A program made the position numbers and the translations under genes. The notes under the pieces are model-generated. The model was not told where the DNA came from. It worked only from the letters and a program-made list of their open reading frames with translations, and ran no database searches. A stretch of DNA of 37,002 bases from CAYLXC01 sp964387865 (GTDB lineage Bacteria > Patescibacteriota > Microgenomatia > Daviesbacterales > UBA10151), in NCBI GenBank assembly GCA_964387865.1, contig CAYLXC010000007.1, positions 1-37,002 of the forward strand. The letters run 5' to 3'. Positions 21,958 to 29,524 of the stretch are shown here, in pieces (position 1 is the first letter of the stretch; every line of letters begins with the position of its first letter).

Positions 21958-22551
21958 ATGGCTAAAAGGAAAGATAACCAACTTGAACAAAGAGTAGCTG
22001 AGCTGGAGAATCAGCTAAAAAGAGCAGTAGCTGATTACCAGAACTTGGAAAAAAGGGTTTCTGAAGGAAGATCAGAACTGACAAATTTTGTTGGTGGAGA
22101 GTTGATAAGAAGATTGTTACCGGTATTAGATCATCTGGAACAGGTGGTCGATCGTGGTCGATCCACCCTGAGCGAACATAGTGAGTCGAAGGGCTGGTTC
22201 CAAGGGGTTGAGTTGGCCGTAAAAGAGTTTAACCAAATTTTACAGCAGGAAGGGTTGGATCAGATTGTAGCAGACCCCTCGACTGCGCTCGGGGCAGGCG
22301 TCCTATTTGATCCTTCCCTTCATGAAGCTGTTGACGTGAAGGAAATGCCGCCTCCGCTTGACAGCTCCGGCGAGCCAAAGGATAATATGATTTTAGAGGT
22401 AGTTAGAAAAGGGTATAAATTGAACGGGAGGGTAATTAGACCAGCGCAAGTGGTGGTAGGTAAGAAAAATCCACCAAGTATGGAGGAAACAAAAAATATT
22501 CCCGGTGGAGAAACCCAATCAGATTTTCATATACCACTGGAGGAGAAATAA
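21958..22551 (+). CDS. grpE: Nucleotide exchange factor GrpE
   Basis: DnaK co-chaperone that releases ADP. It begins with a long coiled coil (LEQRVAELENQLKRAVADYQNLEKRV), followed by the conserved LLPVLDHLEQVV and the C-terminal beta domain (DPSLHEAVDVKEMP... VVRKGYKLNGRVIRPAQVVVGK). 197 residues. Two in-frame repeat peptides interrupt the helical region, STLSEHSESKGW (about residues 70-80) and DPSTALGAGV (about 105-115), both translations of GC-rich mini-elements seen elsewhere in the window. A PPLDSSGEPKD segment may be a third. Confidence 0.92.
   Translation: MAKRKDNQLEQRVAELENQLKRAVADYQNLEKRVSEGRSELTNFVGGELIRRLLPVLDHLEQVVDRGRSTLSEHSESKGWFQGVELAVKEFNQILQQEGLDQIVADPSTALGAGVLFDPSLHEAVDVKEMPPPLDSSGEPKDNMILEVVRKGYKLNGRVIRPAQVVVGKKNPPSMEETKNIPGGETQSDFHIPLEEK
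22161..22197. repeat. In-frame mini-element in grpE (SEHSESK type)
   Basis: Contains CACCCTGAGCG...GAGTCGAAGGG, the inverse form of the ACCCTTCGAC...CTCAGGG elements around 20862-20925 and 21009-21045. Confidence 0.65.
22272..22302. repeat. In-frame mini-element in grpE (PSTALGAG type)
   Basis: CCCCTCGACTGCGCTCGGGG hairpin followed by CAGGCG, translated as Asp-Pro-Ser-Thr-Ala-Leu-Gly-Ala-Gly. Confidence 0.65.
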
Positions 22552-22552
22552 A

Positions 22553-22587
22553 TTAGAATTAAGAATTTAGAATTATGAATCAAGAAT
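22553..22587. repeat. Heptad-periodic spacer before the 22626 gene
   Basis: TTAGAAT, TAAGAAT, TTAGAAT, TATGAAT, CAAGAAT: five consecutive seven-base units between grpE and the next gene. Confidence 0.75.
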
Positions 22588-22625
22588 TAAAGCAGGAAAA
22601 TTCTGTCTAGAAAGGAGAAAATAGT

Positions 22626-22889
22626 ATGGTTATAGAAAGTAAAGAACTCAGTCCTGTATACAGGGTAGTAATAGGAGCCATGAGAGAGGTTGTTTATGAT
22701 CTTTTTTGGCCAGCTTATGCGCTAGGATATTTTCTTCCTACCGAGAGAAGGGGTCTGATTTCGGAAATAGTAGAAGATGCTAGAAGAGGATGGAAACCGG
22801 CTTTAGTACATAGAGCTTGGTTAAAAATAGTTCCAGAAAAAGGAATGGCTCAAGAAGCAATTAATAAATATTTGGAAGGGAGAGAATAA
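22626..22889 (+). CDS. Unknown 87-aa protein in the heat-shock operon
   Basis: No family recognised. Mostly helical, with a hydrophobic centre (VVYDLFWPAYALGYFLPTERRG) that is short and broken for a membrane segment, then a basic helix (EIVEDARRGWKPALVHRAWLKIV) and a Glu-rich end. It sits exactly between grpE and dnaK, with a good Shine-Dalgarno (AAAGGAG) about 9 nt before ATG 22626, and its stop is one base before the dnaK ATG. Tight coupling to dnaK implies co-expression under HrcA control. A co-chaperone or chaperone-linked role is possible but is only inferred from position. Confidence 0.8.
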   Translation: MVIESKELSPVYRVVIGAMREVVYDLFWPAYALGYFLPTERRGLISEIVEDARRGWKPALVHRAWLKIVPEKGMAQEAINKYLEGRE

Positions 22890-22890
22890 T

Positions 22891-24837
22891 ATGGCAAAGA
22901 TTGTAGGCATTGATCTTGGAACAACTAATTCATGTGTGGCTGTGATGGAGGGCGGGAAGCCTAAGGTTATTCACTCCGCCGAAGGGGAAAATATTATCCC
23001 CTCTGTTGTTAATCCAACTAAAAATATTGTGGGAAGGGTTGCCAAAAGGCAGGCAATTGTTAATCCCAAAGAAACTATTTTTTCAATAAAAAGACTTATG
23101 GGTAGAAAGTTTAAAGACAGTGAGGTCCAAAGGGATATTAAATGGCTTCCATATACCATAAAGGGCGGCAAAAATGACATGGCTGTTGTTGAAGTTGAAG
23201 GCCATGAATATACTCCCCAGGAAATTTCAGCACAAATTCTACAAAAAATTAAGGCTGATGCCGAATCATATTTAGGTGAAAAAGTAACAGATGCTGTAAT
23301 TACAGTTCCTGCTTATTTTGATGATTCTCAAAGGCAAGCAACAAAACAGGCAGGGGAAATTGCAGGATTAAATGTTCAAAGAATTATTAATGAACCAACA
23401 GCAGCTGCTTTGGCTTATGGACTTGATAAGTCCCATGCCCATACAATTGCTGTTTATGATTTGGGAGGTGGAACTTTTGATATTTCCATTTTAGAGTTAG
23501 GGGACGGGGTAATTGAGGTAAAATCAACAAATGGGGATACACACCTTGGGGGTGATGATTTTGATCAGGTAATTTTGGACCATCTGGCAGAGGAGTTTAA
23601 AAAACAAGAAGGCGTTGATTTAAAAGCAGACAGACAGGCACTTCAAAGACTTAGGGACGCTGCTGAAAAAGCAAAAATTGAGCTTTCATCCACTCAAGAG
23701 GCTGCAATTTCCATTCCATTTATTACTGCAGATTCTTCCGGCCCAAAACATTTGGAGATGAAGCTATCCCGCGCCAAGCTTGAGGGTATGGTTAAGCCTT
23801 TGATTGATAAAACATTTGAAGCTGTTAAGGCTGCCTTAAAAGATGCAAAGATGGATGCAAAAGAGGTTGACGAGGTGGTTTTGGTTGGGGGGATGACAAG
23901 AATGCCTGCAGTTCAAAAGGCTGTTTCTGATTTCTTTGGGAAAGAGGCGCACAAAGGTATTAATCCTGATGAGGTGGTAGCTGTTGGGGCAGCAATTCAG
24001 GGTGGAGTTTTGGGCGGGGAAGTTAAGGATGTGCTTTTACTGGATGTTACACCCCTAACTTTAGGAATAGAAACTTTGGGTGGAGTAAGAACCCCGCTTA
24101 TAAATAGAAATACTACAATTCCCTCTTCAAAAAGTGAAATTTTCTCAACAGCTGCGGATAACCAGACTTCTGTTGAAATAAATGTACTGCAGGGTGAAAG
24201 GGAGATGGCAGCAGATAATAAATCTTTAGGTAGATTTATTTTGGATGGAATTCCGCCTGCACCCCGCGGGATACCTCAAGTTGAGGTAACTTTTGATATT
24301 GATGCAAACGGAATATTGAATGTTTCTGCAAAAGATAAGGCAACAAATAAAGAACAGAAAATTACTATTACAGGTTCAACAGGGCTTTCTAAAGATGAAG
24401 TTGAGAAGATGACAAAAGAGGCAGAAGCACATGCGGAGGAGGATAAAAAGAGAAAAGAAGAAATAGATATTAGAAATCAGGCTGATACTTTAGTTTATAC
24501 AGCTGAAAGGTCTTTGAAAGATGCCGGGGATAAAGTTTCTGCGGAAGTTAGGACTGATGTTGAACAGAAATTAGCTGATCTAAAAGGAGTTATTCAGACA
24601 GCCAGCCCGGAAGATCTAAAGCCAAAAATGGATGCATTGTCAGAGGCACTTCAGAAGATTGGTTCAGCAATGTACGAGAAACAGTCCACAGCTGACAGCC
24701 CGCCTGCTGGCGAGGCAGGTCAACAGTCTACAGACCAAACACAAACTTCAGAGGGTGGAGAGCCTAAAGATGAGGAAGCTCCAAAAAAAGAGGAGGCAGT
24801 TGAAGGGGAAGTAGTGGAGGAAGAAAAAAAAGAGTGA
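22891..24837 (+). CDS. dnaK: Chaperone DnaK (Hsp70)
   Basis: ATP-driven chaperone, 648 residues. ATPase domain: GIDLGTTNSCVAVMEGG (phosphate 1), NEPTAAALAYGLDK, YDLGGGTFDISILE (phosphate 2), VLVGGMTRMPAVQ. The linker DVLLLDVTPLTLGIET, the substrate-binding domain and a helical lid follow, then a Glu/Lys-rich tail. The C-terminal segment contains the repeat peptide SPPAGEAGQ, translated from a GC-rich mini-element at about 24699-24720. It is the last gene of the hrcA operon. A GGGAGAG Shine-Dalgarno lies inside the 22626 gene end. Confidence 0.97.
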   Translation: MAKIVGIDLGTTNSCVAVMEGGKPKVIHSAEGENIIPSVVNPTKNIVGRVAKRQAIVNPKETIFSIKRLMGRKFKDSEVQRDIKWLPYTIKGGKNDMAVVEVEGHEYTPQEISAQILQKIKADAESYLGEKVTDAVITVPAYFDDSQRQATKQAGEIAGLNVQRIINEPTAAALAYGLDKSHAHTIAVYDLGGGTFDISILELGDGVIEVKSTNGDTHLGGDDFDQVILDHLAEEFKKQEGVDLKADRQALQRLRDAAEKAKIELSSTQEAAISIPFITADSSGPKHLEMKLSRAKLEGMVKPLIDKTFEAVKAALKDAKMDAKEVDEVVLVGGMTRMPAVQKAVSDFFGKEAHKGINPDEVVAVGAAIQGGVLGGEVKDVLLLDVTPLTLGIETLGGVRTPLINRNTTIPSSKSEIFSTAADNQTSVEINVLQGEREMAADNKSLGRFILDGIPPAPRGIPQVEVTFDIDANGILNVSAKDKATNKEQKITITGSTGLSKDEVEKMTKEAEAHAEEDKKRKEEIDIRNQADTLVYTAERSLKDAGDKVSAEVRTDVEQKLADLKGVIQTASPEDLKPKMDALSEALQKIGSAMYEKQSTADSPPAGEAGQQSTDQTQTSEGGEPKDEEAPKKEEAVEGEVVEEEKKE

Positions 24838-24859
24838 AGTTAAATACGAACAGATTTAA

Positions 24860-25519
24860 TCAGTTTAGCTTTTTACAACCAGAGATTGTATTATTCATTA
24901 TATTGTAATAGCAACCTTCTCTCCCAAGATTAGTAACTCTTGAGAAGGAAAATGTATTTTCATCTTGCCAGCCTCCAAATCCGGGATTATCAGTACTGTT
25001 TTCGTCAAATGGTTTAGGGGAAATTATTTTCTTAGTCTTTTTTGTTTGGGCATCATAAAGATATATTCCTTCAAAAGGTAAAGGAGAGGGTGTAGGTTTA
25101 ACAGAGGGAGCTGGGGTAGGTGTAGCATCTATGTCTATCACTCCTGTGCCTGATTGCCAAAGAGACCATGCTATATGTTTACAATCGGGTGACCAAGCAG
25201 GACCGTCTATAACAGTATAGTGATTAACTTTAACACCAATTTCTTTTGGTATATCACCACATTTTTCTATTAAATCTACCTTTGGGCTAGCTTGTGGGGC
25301 TTTAGTGGTTTGTGGAGGTTCAGTTTTTGGCTGATTGTTTCTATCTGAAAGAAAGCTCTGTTTATAAACAAAATATCCCCCAATTCCAAGGGCTATTAAA
25401 AGGACTATTAATATTGGAGCAAAGCCCGCCTCCGTTATAAACTTCGGCGAGGCGAAGCCTTTTTGTTTATAATCCTGAGCCCCTCGGCTTCGCTCGGGAT
25501 AAACCGCGTCGGAAGACAT
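24860..25519 (-). CDS. Exported hypothetical protein with pilin-like N-terminus
   Basis: 219 residues. The start contains translated repeats (YPERSRG and GFASPKFITEAG, from mini-elements at 25425-25461 and 25476-25500), followed by FAPILIVLLIALGIGGYFVYKQ, a membrane anchor resembling type IV pilin or pseudopilin N-termini. Then comes a Pro/Thr-rich linker and a domain with DGPAWSPDCKHIAWSLWQSG and later DENTFSFSR. That is the pattern of WD40/TolB-like beta-propeller blades, here about one to two blades. Three or more cysteines lie in the exported part. The real start may be downstream of the repeat-derived residues. Function unknown. Confidence 0.6.
   Translation of the reverse strand: MSSDAVYPERSRGAQDYKQKGFASPKFITEAGFAPILIVLLIALGIGGYFVYKQSFLSDRNNQPKTEPPQTTKAPQASPKVDLIEKCGDIPKEIGVKVNHYTVIDGPAWSPDCKHIAWSLWQSGTGVIDIDATPTPAPSVKPTPSPLPFEGIYLYDAQTKKTKKIISPKPFDENSTDNPGFGGWQDENTFSFSRVTNLGREGCYYNIMNNTISGCKKLN
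25425..25500. repeat. Two GC-rich mini-elements inside the 24860-25519 gene
   Basis: CCGCCTCCG...CGGCGAGGCG at 25425-25461 and GAGCCCCTCGGCTTCGCTCGGGAT at about 25477-25500. They are translated in frame as AS-PKFITEAG and YPERSRGA-like peptides at the N-terminus. Confidence 0.65.
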
Positions 25520-25579
25520 GATTTAAGTATACTACTAATTATAAGTATACTACTAATTATATGTTAAACTCTGTTTTTA

Positions 25580-25804
25580 ATGGATATTAGACTCATCAGG
25601 AGAAAGGTTAAAGCTCAAGAATATGATCTTTCAGAGCATGCTCATCAAGAACGTCAAGAAGAACAAATTACTAAAGAAGAAATAGAGAAAACTCTCTTAA
25701 AAGGTAGTATAATTGAGGAGTATCCAGAAGATCCAAGAGGTGGAGGTTGTCTGGACCAAAGAAACCTATTTGGATTAATTGGAAAACAAGAGCAAAGGAG
25801 TTAA
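25580..25804 (+). pseudogene. DUF4258-type toxin gene, broken at an assembly gap
   Basis: MDIRLIRRKVKAQEYDLSEHAHQERQEEQITKEEIEKTLLKGSIIEEYPEDPRG matches the N-terminal half of DUF4258 proteins (RNase-like toxins with a conserved SEHA motif), which are commonly paired with YgiT-type zinc-finger antitoxins as here. After GGGCL the frame ends in unrelated residues. The expected C-terminal motif appears in another frame just downstream (KKPIWINWKTRAKELKNRV). About 30 residues from the middle are missing, next to the scaffold gap. I read this as an assembly collapse rather than a biological frameshift. Confidence 0.65.
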
Positions 25805-25969
25805 AGAACCGTGTNNNNNNNNNNNNNNNNNNNNNNNNNNNNNNNNNNNNNNNNNNNNNNNNNNNNNNNNNNNNNNNNNNNNNNNNNNNNNNNNNNNNNN
25901 NNNNNNNNNNNNNNAGAAACCTATTTGGATTAATTGGAAAACAAGAGCAAAGGAGTTAAAGAACCGTGT
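25760..25969. other. Scaffold gap of 100 N flanked by an identical 55-bp duplication
   Basis: N run 25815-25914. The 55 nt before it (25760-25814) are identical to the 55 nt after it (25915-25969). Overlapping contig ends joined without merging explain this best. Coordinates and reading frames across it are unreliable. Confidence 0.9.
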
Positions 25970-26196
25970 CTAAATGTTACTTTTGTAAAGGTACTACTAA
26001 AATAAAAAATGTTGATGTAGATTTCCGCTGGGGAGATAAACTTTTTGTGGTTCAAGACGTACCAGTAGAAGTATGTACCCAATGTGGAGAAAGATATTAT
26101 TCCGCAGAAGTTTCTGAAAAGTTAGATGAGCTAGTTAAGAAAAGCTCTCGCAAGCCTCAAAAAACCTTGGAAGTCCCAGTATTTAACTGGCAATAA
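25966..26196 (+). CDS. YgiT-type zinc-finger antitoxin (MqsA-like N-domain)
   Basis: 76 residues with CYFCKGTTKIKNVDVDFRWGDKLFVVQDVPVEVCTQCGERYYS. The two CxxC pairs (residues 3-6 and 38-41 by this start) form the zinc site, and the layout is that of the YgiT/MqsA zinc finger found as antitoxin beside DUF4258 or MqsR toxins. GTG start 25966 has an AAAGGAG Shine-Dalgarno upstream. In-frame upstream sequence belongs to the end of the toxin in a neighbouring frame. There is no helix-turn-helix domain, so only the short form is present. Confidence 0.8.
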   Translation: MSKCYFCKGTTKIKNVDVDFRWGDKLFVVQDVPVEVCTQCGERYYSAEVSEKLDELVKKSSRKPQKTLEVPVFNWQ

Positions 26197-26199
26197 TTT

Positions 26200-26613
26200 A
26201 TGGCAAAAGATGAAAAGATAAAAGGAAGGTTTGCGCTTTTTTGTGATTATGCGCTTACATCTTCTGATGGAAAATTAAGTATTCTTGGTGAATTTGATCA
26301 GTTAAATTCCACAAATGATAATCCGCATCTTCATAAAGGATTTTTGGTTGCAAGTTTTGATGGTGAGCCGCAAAGTAATGCTACTATTGATGTTAAACTT
26401 TCTGATCCAAAGGATGAAAATATATTATTTAAAGGGAATTTTAATATTAAATTTAGTCCGAGCGGAAGGGCAAATATTATGATTGAATTTGGTAATTTAC
26501 CATTTAAAAAATTCGGCATTTATGAGGCAGATTTTATAAATCTGGGAAAATCCATTATTAAAACCCAAATTAAAATAGTTAAAATAACCCCAACCCCGCC
26601 AGTCCAGGCATAA
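26200..26613 (+). CDS. DUF6941-like conserved hypothetical protein
   Basis: 137 residues. RFALFCDYALTSSDGKLSILGEFDQL is the recognisable N-terminal motif of a family seen as DUF6941 (CDYA...dGKLs..G.FD). The rest is predominantly beta strand (ATIDVKLSDPKDENILFKGNF... IMIEFGNLPFKKFGIYEADFI), suggesting a beta-sandwich. There is no signal peptide. The start lies 3 nt after the YgiT stop, so it may be co-transcribed with the toxin-antitoxin pair. Function unknown. Confidence 0.7.
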   Translation: MAKDEKIKGRFALFCDYALTSSDGKLSILGEFDQLNSTNDNPHLHKGFLVASFDGEPQSNATIDVKLSDPKDENILFKGNFNIKFSPSGRANIMIEFGNLPFKKFGIYEADFINLGKSIIKTQIKIVKITPTPPVQA

Positions 26614-26646
26614 AAGGTAGGTAATGTTAATGAAGAAGCTTGAAAA

Positions 26647-27378
26647 TCAAGGAGATTTGGTTTCAGAACACGTATTATTCACACATTTACAAGAGTAATT
26701 TTCATACCGCATGCATGCCAGATCAGGTGGGGCTGTTTTAATCCATACTTTATTAAAACAACCAGAACAAGTAAGTAGAGCACAATCGCTATCTGTTTTA
26801 CAAGATTTATTTTCTGTTTGCTCCGAGTCTAAAAATTTAAAGGTGGAGAGGATTGGTTTAATTTCTTGATAAGAAAAACCTTTAAAGATAATGGAAAGAT
26901 ACTTGTTTTTATGTTCAATCCAGATTTGGCTATTACTTGCGAGTTCTCCTCCATTTTGTTTTCCTTCCTGTAAAAACGATGTATTTCCATTAATATCTAT
27001 TTTTTGGACTGAATTACCATTACCTGCACCCGGAGTATTTAGTATGTATTCTTCAAAAGTCTGATTTTGTTTCAAAATTATTGTTAATTCATTCTGAATT
27101 TCTATAAAGCTAGAACCTTTAGATAACATTATCAATTCACCGCTACTATCTTCTTCACGTAAATTCCAATCACTTGGGTACATAATTTGATAACCAATTT
27201 TGTTATTTGTATATGTTTTCCAACTGGAAGTTGGGTCGGTTGGAGTTGCTTGGGGAACTGGGGAAGTTTGGACCGGTGGAGTAGATGGTCTGCTGAAATA
27301 ATATGCTCCGCCGGCAATAGCAGCTGTGATTAGAATCCCAACCAGTATGAGTATTGGTGCAATACCTTTTTGGTTCAT
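26647..27378 (-). CDS. Exported PsbP-like protein with pilin-like N-terminus and Cys-rich tail
   Basis: 243 residues. MNQKGIAPILILVGILITAAIAGGAYYFSR is a membrane anchor of the pilin-like 'KGIAPILIL' type frequent in Microgenomates. A Pro/Thr linker is followed by a PsbP-like domain (WKTYTNNKIGYQIMYPSDWNL... IKPILSTFKFL) and a C-terminal module with eight cysteines (CKTDSDCALLTCSGC...CMRYENYSCKCVNNTC), probably disulfide-bonded outside the cell. Domain-level similarity to the 19658-20818 protein is clear. Function unknown. Confidence 0.65.
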   Translation of the reverse strand: MNQKGIAPILILVGILITAAIAGGAYYFSRPSTPPVQTSPVPQATPTDPTSSWKTYTNNKIGYQIMYPSDWNLREEDSSGELIMLSKGSSFIEIQNELTIILKQNQTFEEYILNTPGAGNGNSVQKIDINGNTSFLQEGKQNGGELASNSQIWIEHKNKYLSIIFKGFSYQEIKPILSTFKFLDSEQTENKSCKTDSDCALLTCSGCFNKVWIKTAPPDLACMRYENYSCKCVNNTCSETKSP

Positions 27379-27411
27379 TAGAATAAGTATATCACTTTTA
27401 CAATTTCAAAA

Positions 27412-27438
27412 CTAGCACTTTTGAGGCTGGAGTGCTAT
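27412..27438 (+). promoter_or_regulatory. CIRCE operator before deacetylase-dnaJ
   Basis: CTAGCACTT (27412-27420), 9-nt spacer, GAGTGCTAT (27430-27438). Consensus is TTAGCACTC-N9-GAGTGCTAA; 15 of 18 positions match. It overlaps a TATACT -10 box (27436-27441) that ends 11 nt before ATG 27453, so HrcA binding would shut off the promoter. Confidence 0.85.
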
Positions 27439-27452
27439 ACTATCTTGTAATT

Positions 27453-28184
27453 ATGCTGGAATTTGACCCGGAAAAAAGAAAAACTAATAAATTACTTGCA
27501 GGACTTGCCTTAGCCCTAGGGGCTAAAATGTTAGGAGTTAGCATTGCTCAAGCAGCTCAATCTGTTGATTGTCCCATCTTCATGTTTCATGGAATAGCAC
27601 CGGGGGGGGCAGCTGTGGATAGAGTTATCAGAGAGAATGCTAGACAAGGTAGAATTCCTGTTTCTGTTAAACAATTGAGTGAAATCATTTTGGGGGAACT
27701 AGATGTTCCTAATAAACCGCTTTTTGCTATAACTTTTGATGATGGTTTATTAAACCAATATCTATATGCAAAACCAGTTTTAGATAGATACGAGGCTGAA
27801 GCAACATTTTTTATAATGGGGGGTTTAATGGATGGTACTTGGACTGGTGATAAAGTACATACTTATATGACAGCTGAGCAGGTTGCATACCTAAGTAATT
27901 TAGGTTATGAAATTGGATCACATACTGTCACGCACAGCAGCCTAACAACTCTTTACAATCAAGGCAGACATGCTACTCTTTATGATGAGATCTCTCATTC
28001 AAAGGAGAAGTTGGAGGCTGTTACAGATGAGGAAGTGGTGTCCTTTAGTTATCCGAATGGTTCGTATAATCCATCAATAGTGAAGGTGGTATCTGGAGTT
28101 TATAAATCAGCAGTTTCAGTTTTAAATGATACAAGACGACAAACTCCAAATAATCTTTATTTATTAAGGAGAGTAAGAGCATAA
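27453..28184 (+). CDS. Exported polysaccharide deacetylase (NodB domain)
   Basis: 243 residues. An N-terminal hydrophobic stretch (LLAGLALALGAKMLGVSIAQAAQ) ending in AQA suggests a signal peptide. The carbohydrate esterase family 4 domain follows: FMFHGI, catalytic TFDDG at 94-98, metal-binding HTVTH (His157, His161), and SFSYPNGSYN as the motif that positions the active-site aromatic. Such enzymes remove N-acetyl groups from peptidoglycan, chitin-like or other envelope glycans. GTG 27432 is also in frame, but it lies inside the CIRCE, so ATG 27453 is the start. The stop lies 3 nt before the dnaJ ATG, and both are under one CIRCE. Confidence 0.88.
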   Translation: MLEFDPEKRKTNKLLAGLALALGAKMLGVSIAQAAQSVDCPIFMFHGIAPGGAAVDRVIRENARQGRIPVSVKQLSEIILGELDVPNKPLFAITFDDGLLNQYLYAKPVLDRYEAEATFFIMGGLMDGTWTGDKVHTYMTAEQVAYLSNLGYEIGSHTVTHSSLTTLYNQGRHATLYDEISHSKEKLEAVTDEEVVSFSYPNGSYNPSIVKVVSGVYKSAVSVLNDTRRQTPNNLYLLRRVRA

Positions 28185-28187
28185 AAT

Positions 28188-29162
28188 ATGGCTACAAAAC
28201 GTGATTATTATGACGTACTTGGGGTTACTAAAGGTGCTTCTGAGGCAGAGATTAAATCTGCTTATAGGAAATTGGCAAGAAAACATCATCCTGATATAGA
28301 TAAAACAGCCGGGGCTTCCGAGAAATTTAAGGAGATTGGGGAAGCTTACCAGGTTTTGTCTGATCCGCAGAAAAAGGGAGCTTATGATCAGTTTGGCCAT
28401 GCTGCATTTGAGCGGGGAGGTGCAGGTGCTAGTGGTCCTTTTGGCGGGGGAGGTGGTCCCTTCGGCGGTGCTCAGGGCGGGTGGCAAACATATTCCTGGT
28501 CATCTGGTGGATCAGGCGGCGGTAACCCAAATGTACAGTTTGATCTTGGAGGATTTGAAGATCCGTTTGAACTTTTTGAGCAAATTTTTGGCGGATCCGG
28601 CGGAGCCGGACCTTTTGGACAGGCTTTTAGAAGAAGGCCAACTTATCAGATGAGCATATCTTTTGATGAGGCTGTAAAGGGTGTAACAAAAGAAATTGAG
28701 GTGGAATCAAGAAATTCCCAAGGAAGACTAGTTAGAAACAGAATGAGAATTAAGGTTCCAGCAGGTGTGGATAATGGTACAAGGATCAGGTTTGGGGAGC
28801 TAGATATTATTTTCAATGTTTCAAGAAATCCGCAATTTTTGCGGGAAGGGGCTGATATTTTTTCAGAAATTATGGTTTCTATTCCTCAACTTGTTTTAGG
28901 GGACATATTTGAGGTAGAAACTGTGCAGGGAAAAGTAAAAGTAAGGGTCCCTCCGGGAACTCAACCAGGGTCTTTGGTTAAACTTAAAGGAAAAGGGGCT
29001 CCTAGGTTAGGTGTCACCCATGCACATGGGGATCACTACGTTAGGGTAAACCTTGATGTCCCCAAAAATCCCTCAAAACAGGAAAAACAGTTATATGAGG
29101 AGTTATATAAGTTAGGCGGCCCGCCTCATGGCGAGGCAAGTAAGAAAAAAGGTTGGTTTTAG
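28188..29162 (+). CDS. dnaJ: Chaperone DnaJ without zinc-finger module
   Basis: 324 residues. J domain with HPD at 34-36 (KRDYYDVLGVTKGAS...YRKLARKHHPDIDK), a long Gly/Phe-rich linker, then the two C-terminal beta domains (YQMSISFDEAVKGVTKEIEV; VKVRVPPGTQPGSLVKLKGKGAP) and a short end. The four CxxCxGxG repeats of classical DnaJ are absent, so it is a type II (CbpA-like) Hsp40. The GGPPHGEASK segment at the end derives from a GC-rich mini-element. Co-transcribed with the deacetylase. Confidence 0.93.
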   Translation: MATKRDYYDVLGVTKGASEAEIKSAYRKLARKHHPDIDKTAGASEKFKEIGEAYQVLSDPQKKGAYDQFGHAAFERGGAGASGPFGGGGGPFGGAQGGWQTYSWSSGGSGGGNPNVQFDLGGFEDPFELFEQIFGGSGGAGPFGQAFRRRPTYQMSISFDEAVKGVTKEIEVESRNSQGRLVRNRMRIKVPAGVDNGTRIRFGELDIIFNVSRNPQFLREGADIFSEIMVSIPQLVLGDIFEVETVQGKVKVRVPPGTQPGSLVKLKGKGAPRLGVTHAHGDHYVRVNLDVPKNPSKQEKQLYEELYKLGGPPHGEASKKKGWF

Positions 29163-29403
29163 CAAATTTGTCATTAGAAAGAAAAAAATAGATTTGATCA
29201 AACTTAAGAATCCTAATTTTTATGATCTATTTGAGGAAATTATTTGAAGATTCTATCAGCCACTTCGTGGCTTCCAGAATGACAATGTTTTTTATTTTAT
29301 AAGTTTTTTTAAGTCTGCTAGTCTTAAAACCTCTGAGGTCCCTGCCCTCTTTTAGGGCGAGTGGTGAAAGAGGAAGACACAAAACGGTGTAGAATAGCGA
29401 AAC
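29163..29403. other. Non-coding stretch with several possible stems
   Basis: No credible protein gene. It contains a mini-repeat (AGCCACTTCGTGGCTT followed by CCAGAATGACA, about 29258-29284) and a GC-richer block at about 29328-29400. Short stems there include GCCCT/AGGGC, CCTCTTT/AAAGAGG (alternative to the first), ACAC/GTGT and CCTT/AAGG. It could be a small structured RNA or a leader, but I do not match it to a known class. Confidence 0.35.
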
Positions 29404-29433
29404 CTTGACTTAAGGAATGTAAAAAGTTAAAAT
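29404..29433 (+). promoter_or_regulatory. Predicted nusA operon promoter
   Basis: TTGACT (29404-29409), 18-nt spacer, TAAAAT (29428-29433). It would give a leader of about 85 nt before ATG 29525, unlike the leaderless genes in the window. Confidence 0.5.
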
Positions 29434-29456
29434 ATGCTTGGTTAATATTCCAATTG

Positions 29457-29518
29457 ACTACAATCAGTTTTTATGATTGTAGTTGACCATTTGGGTGGGA
29501 CAAGTGCCCACCCATTTT
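29457..29518 (+). promoter_or_regulatory. Two tandem hairpins in nusA leader, second terminator-like
   Basis: Hairpin 1: ACTACAATCA (29457-29466) with TGATTGTAGT (29474-29483), perfect 10 bp. Hairpin 2: TGGGTGGG (29492-29499) with CCCACCCA (29507-29514), perfect 8 bp, followed by TTTT (29515-29518). The second ends 10 nt before the nusA ATG. It has the form of an intrinsic terminator, which suggests attenuation or autoregulation. Confidence 0.7.
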
Positions 29519-29524
29519 AATACT

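Noticed and set aside
25760..25969. 55-bp direct repeat around the N run as a biological duplication or insertion target
   Set aside because: Exact identity plus a 100-N spacer is the signature of unmerged contig overlap.
28164..28487. Minus-strand frame inside dnaJ
   Set aside because: It is a shadow of the Gly-rich linker, with no start signals and no similarity.
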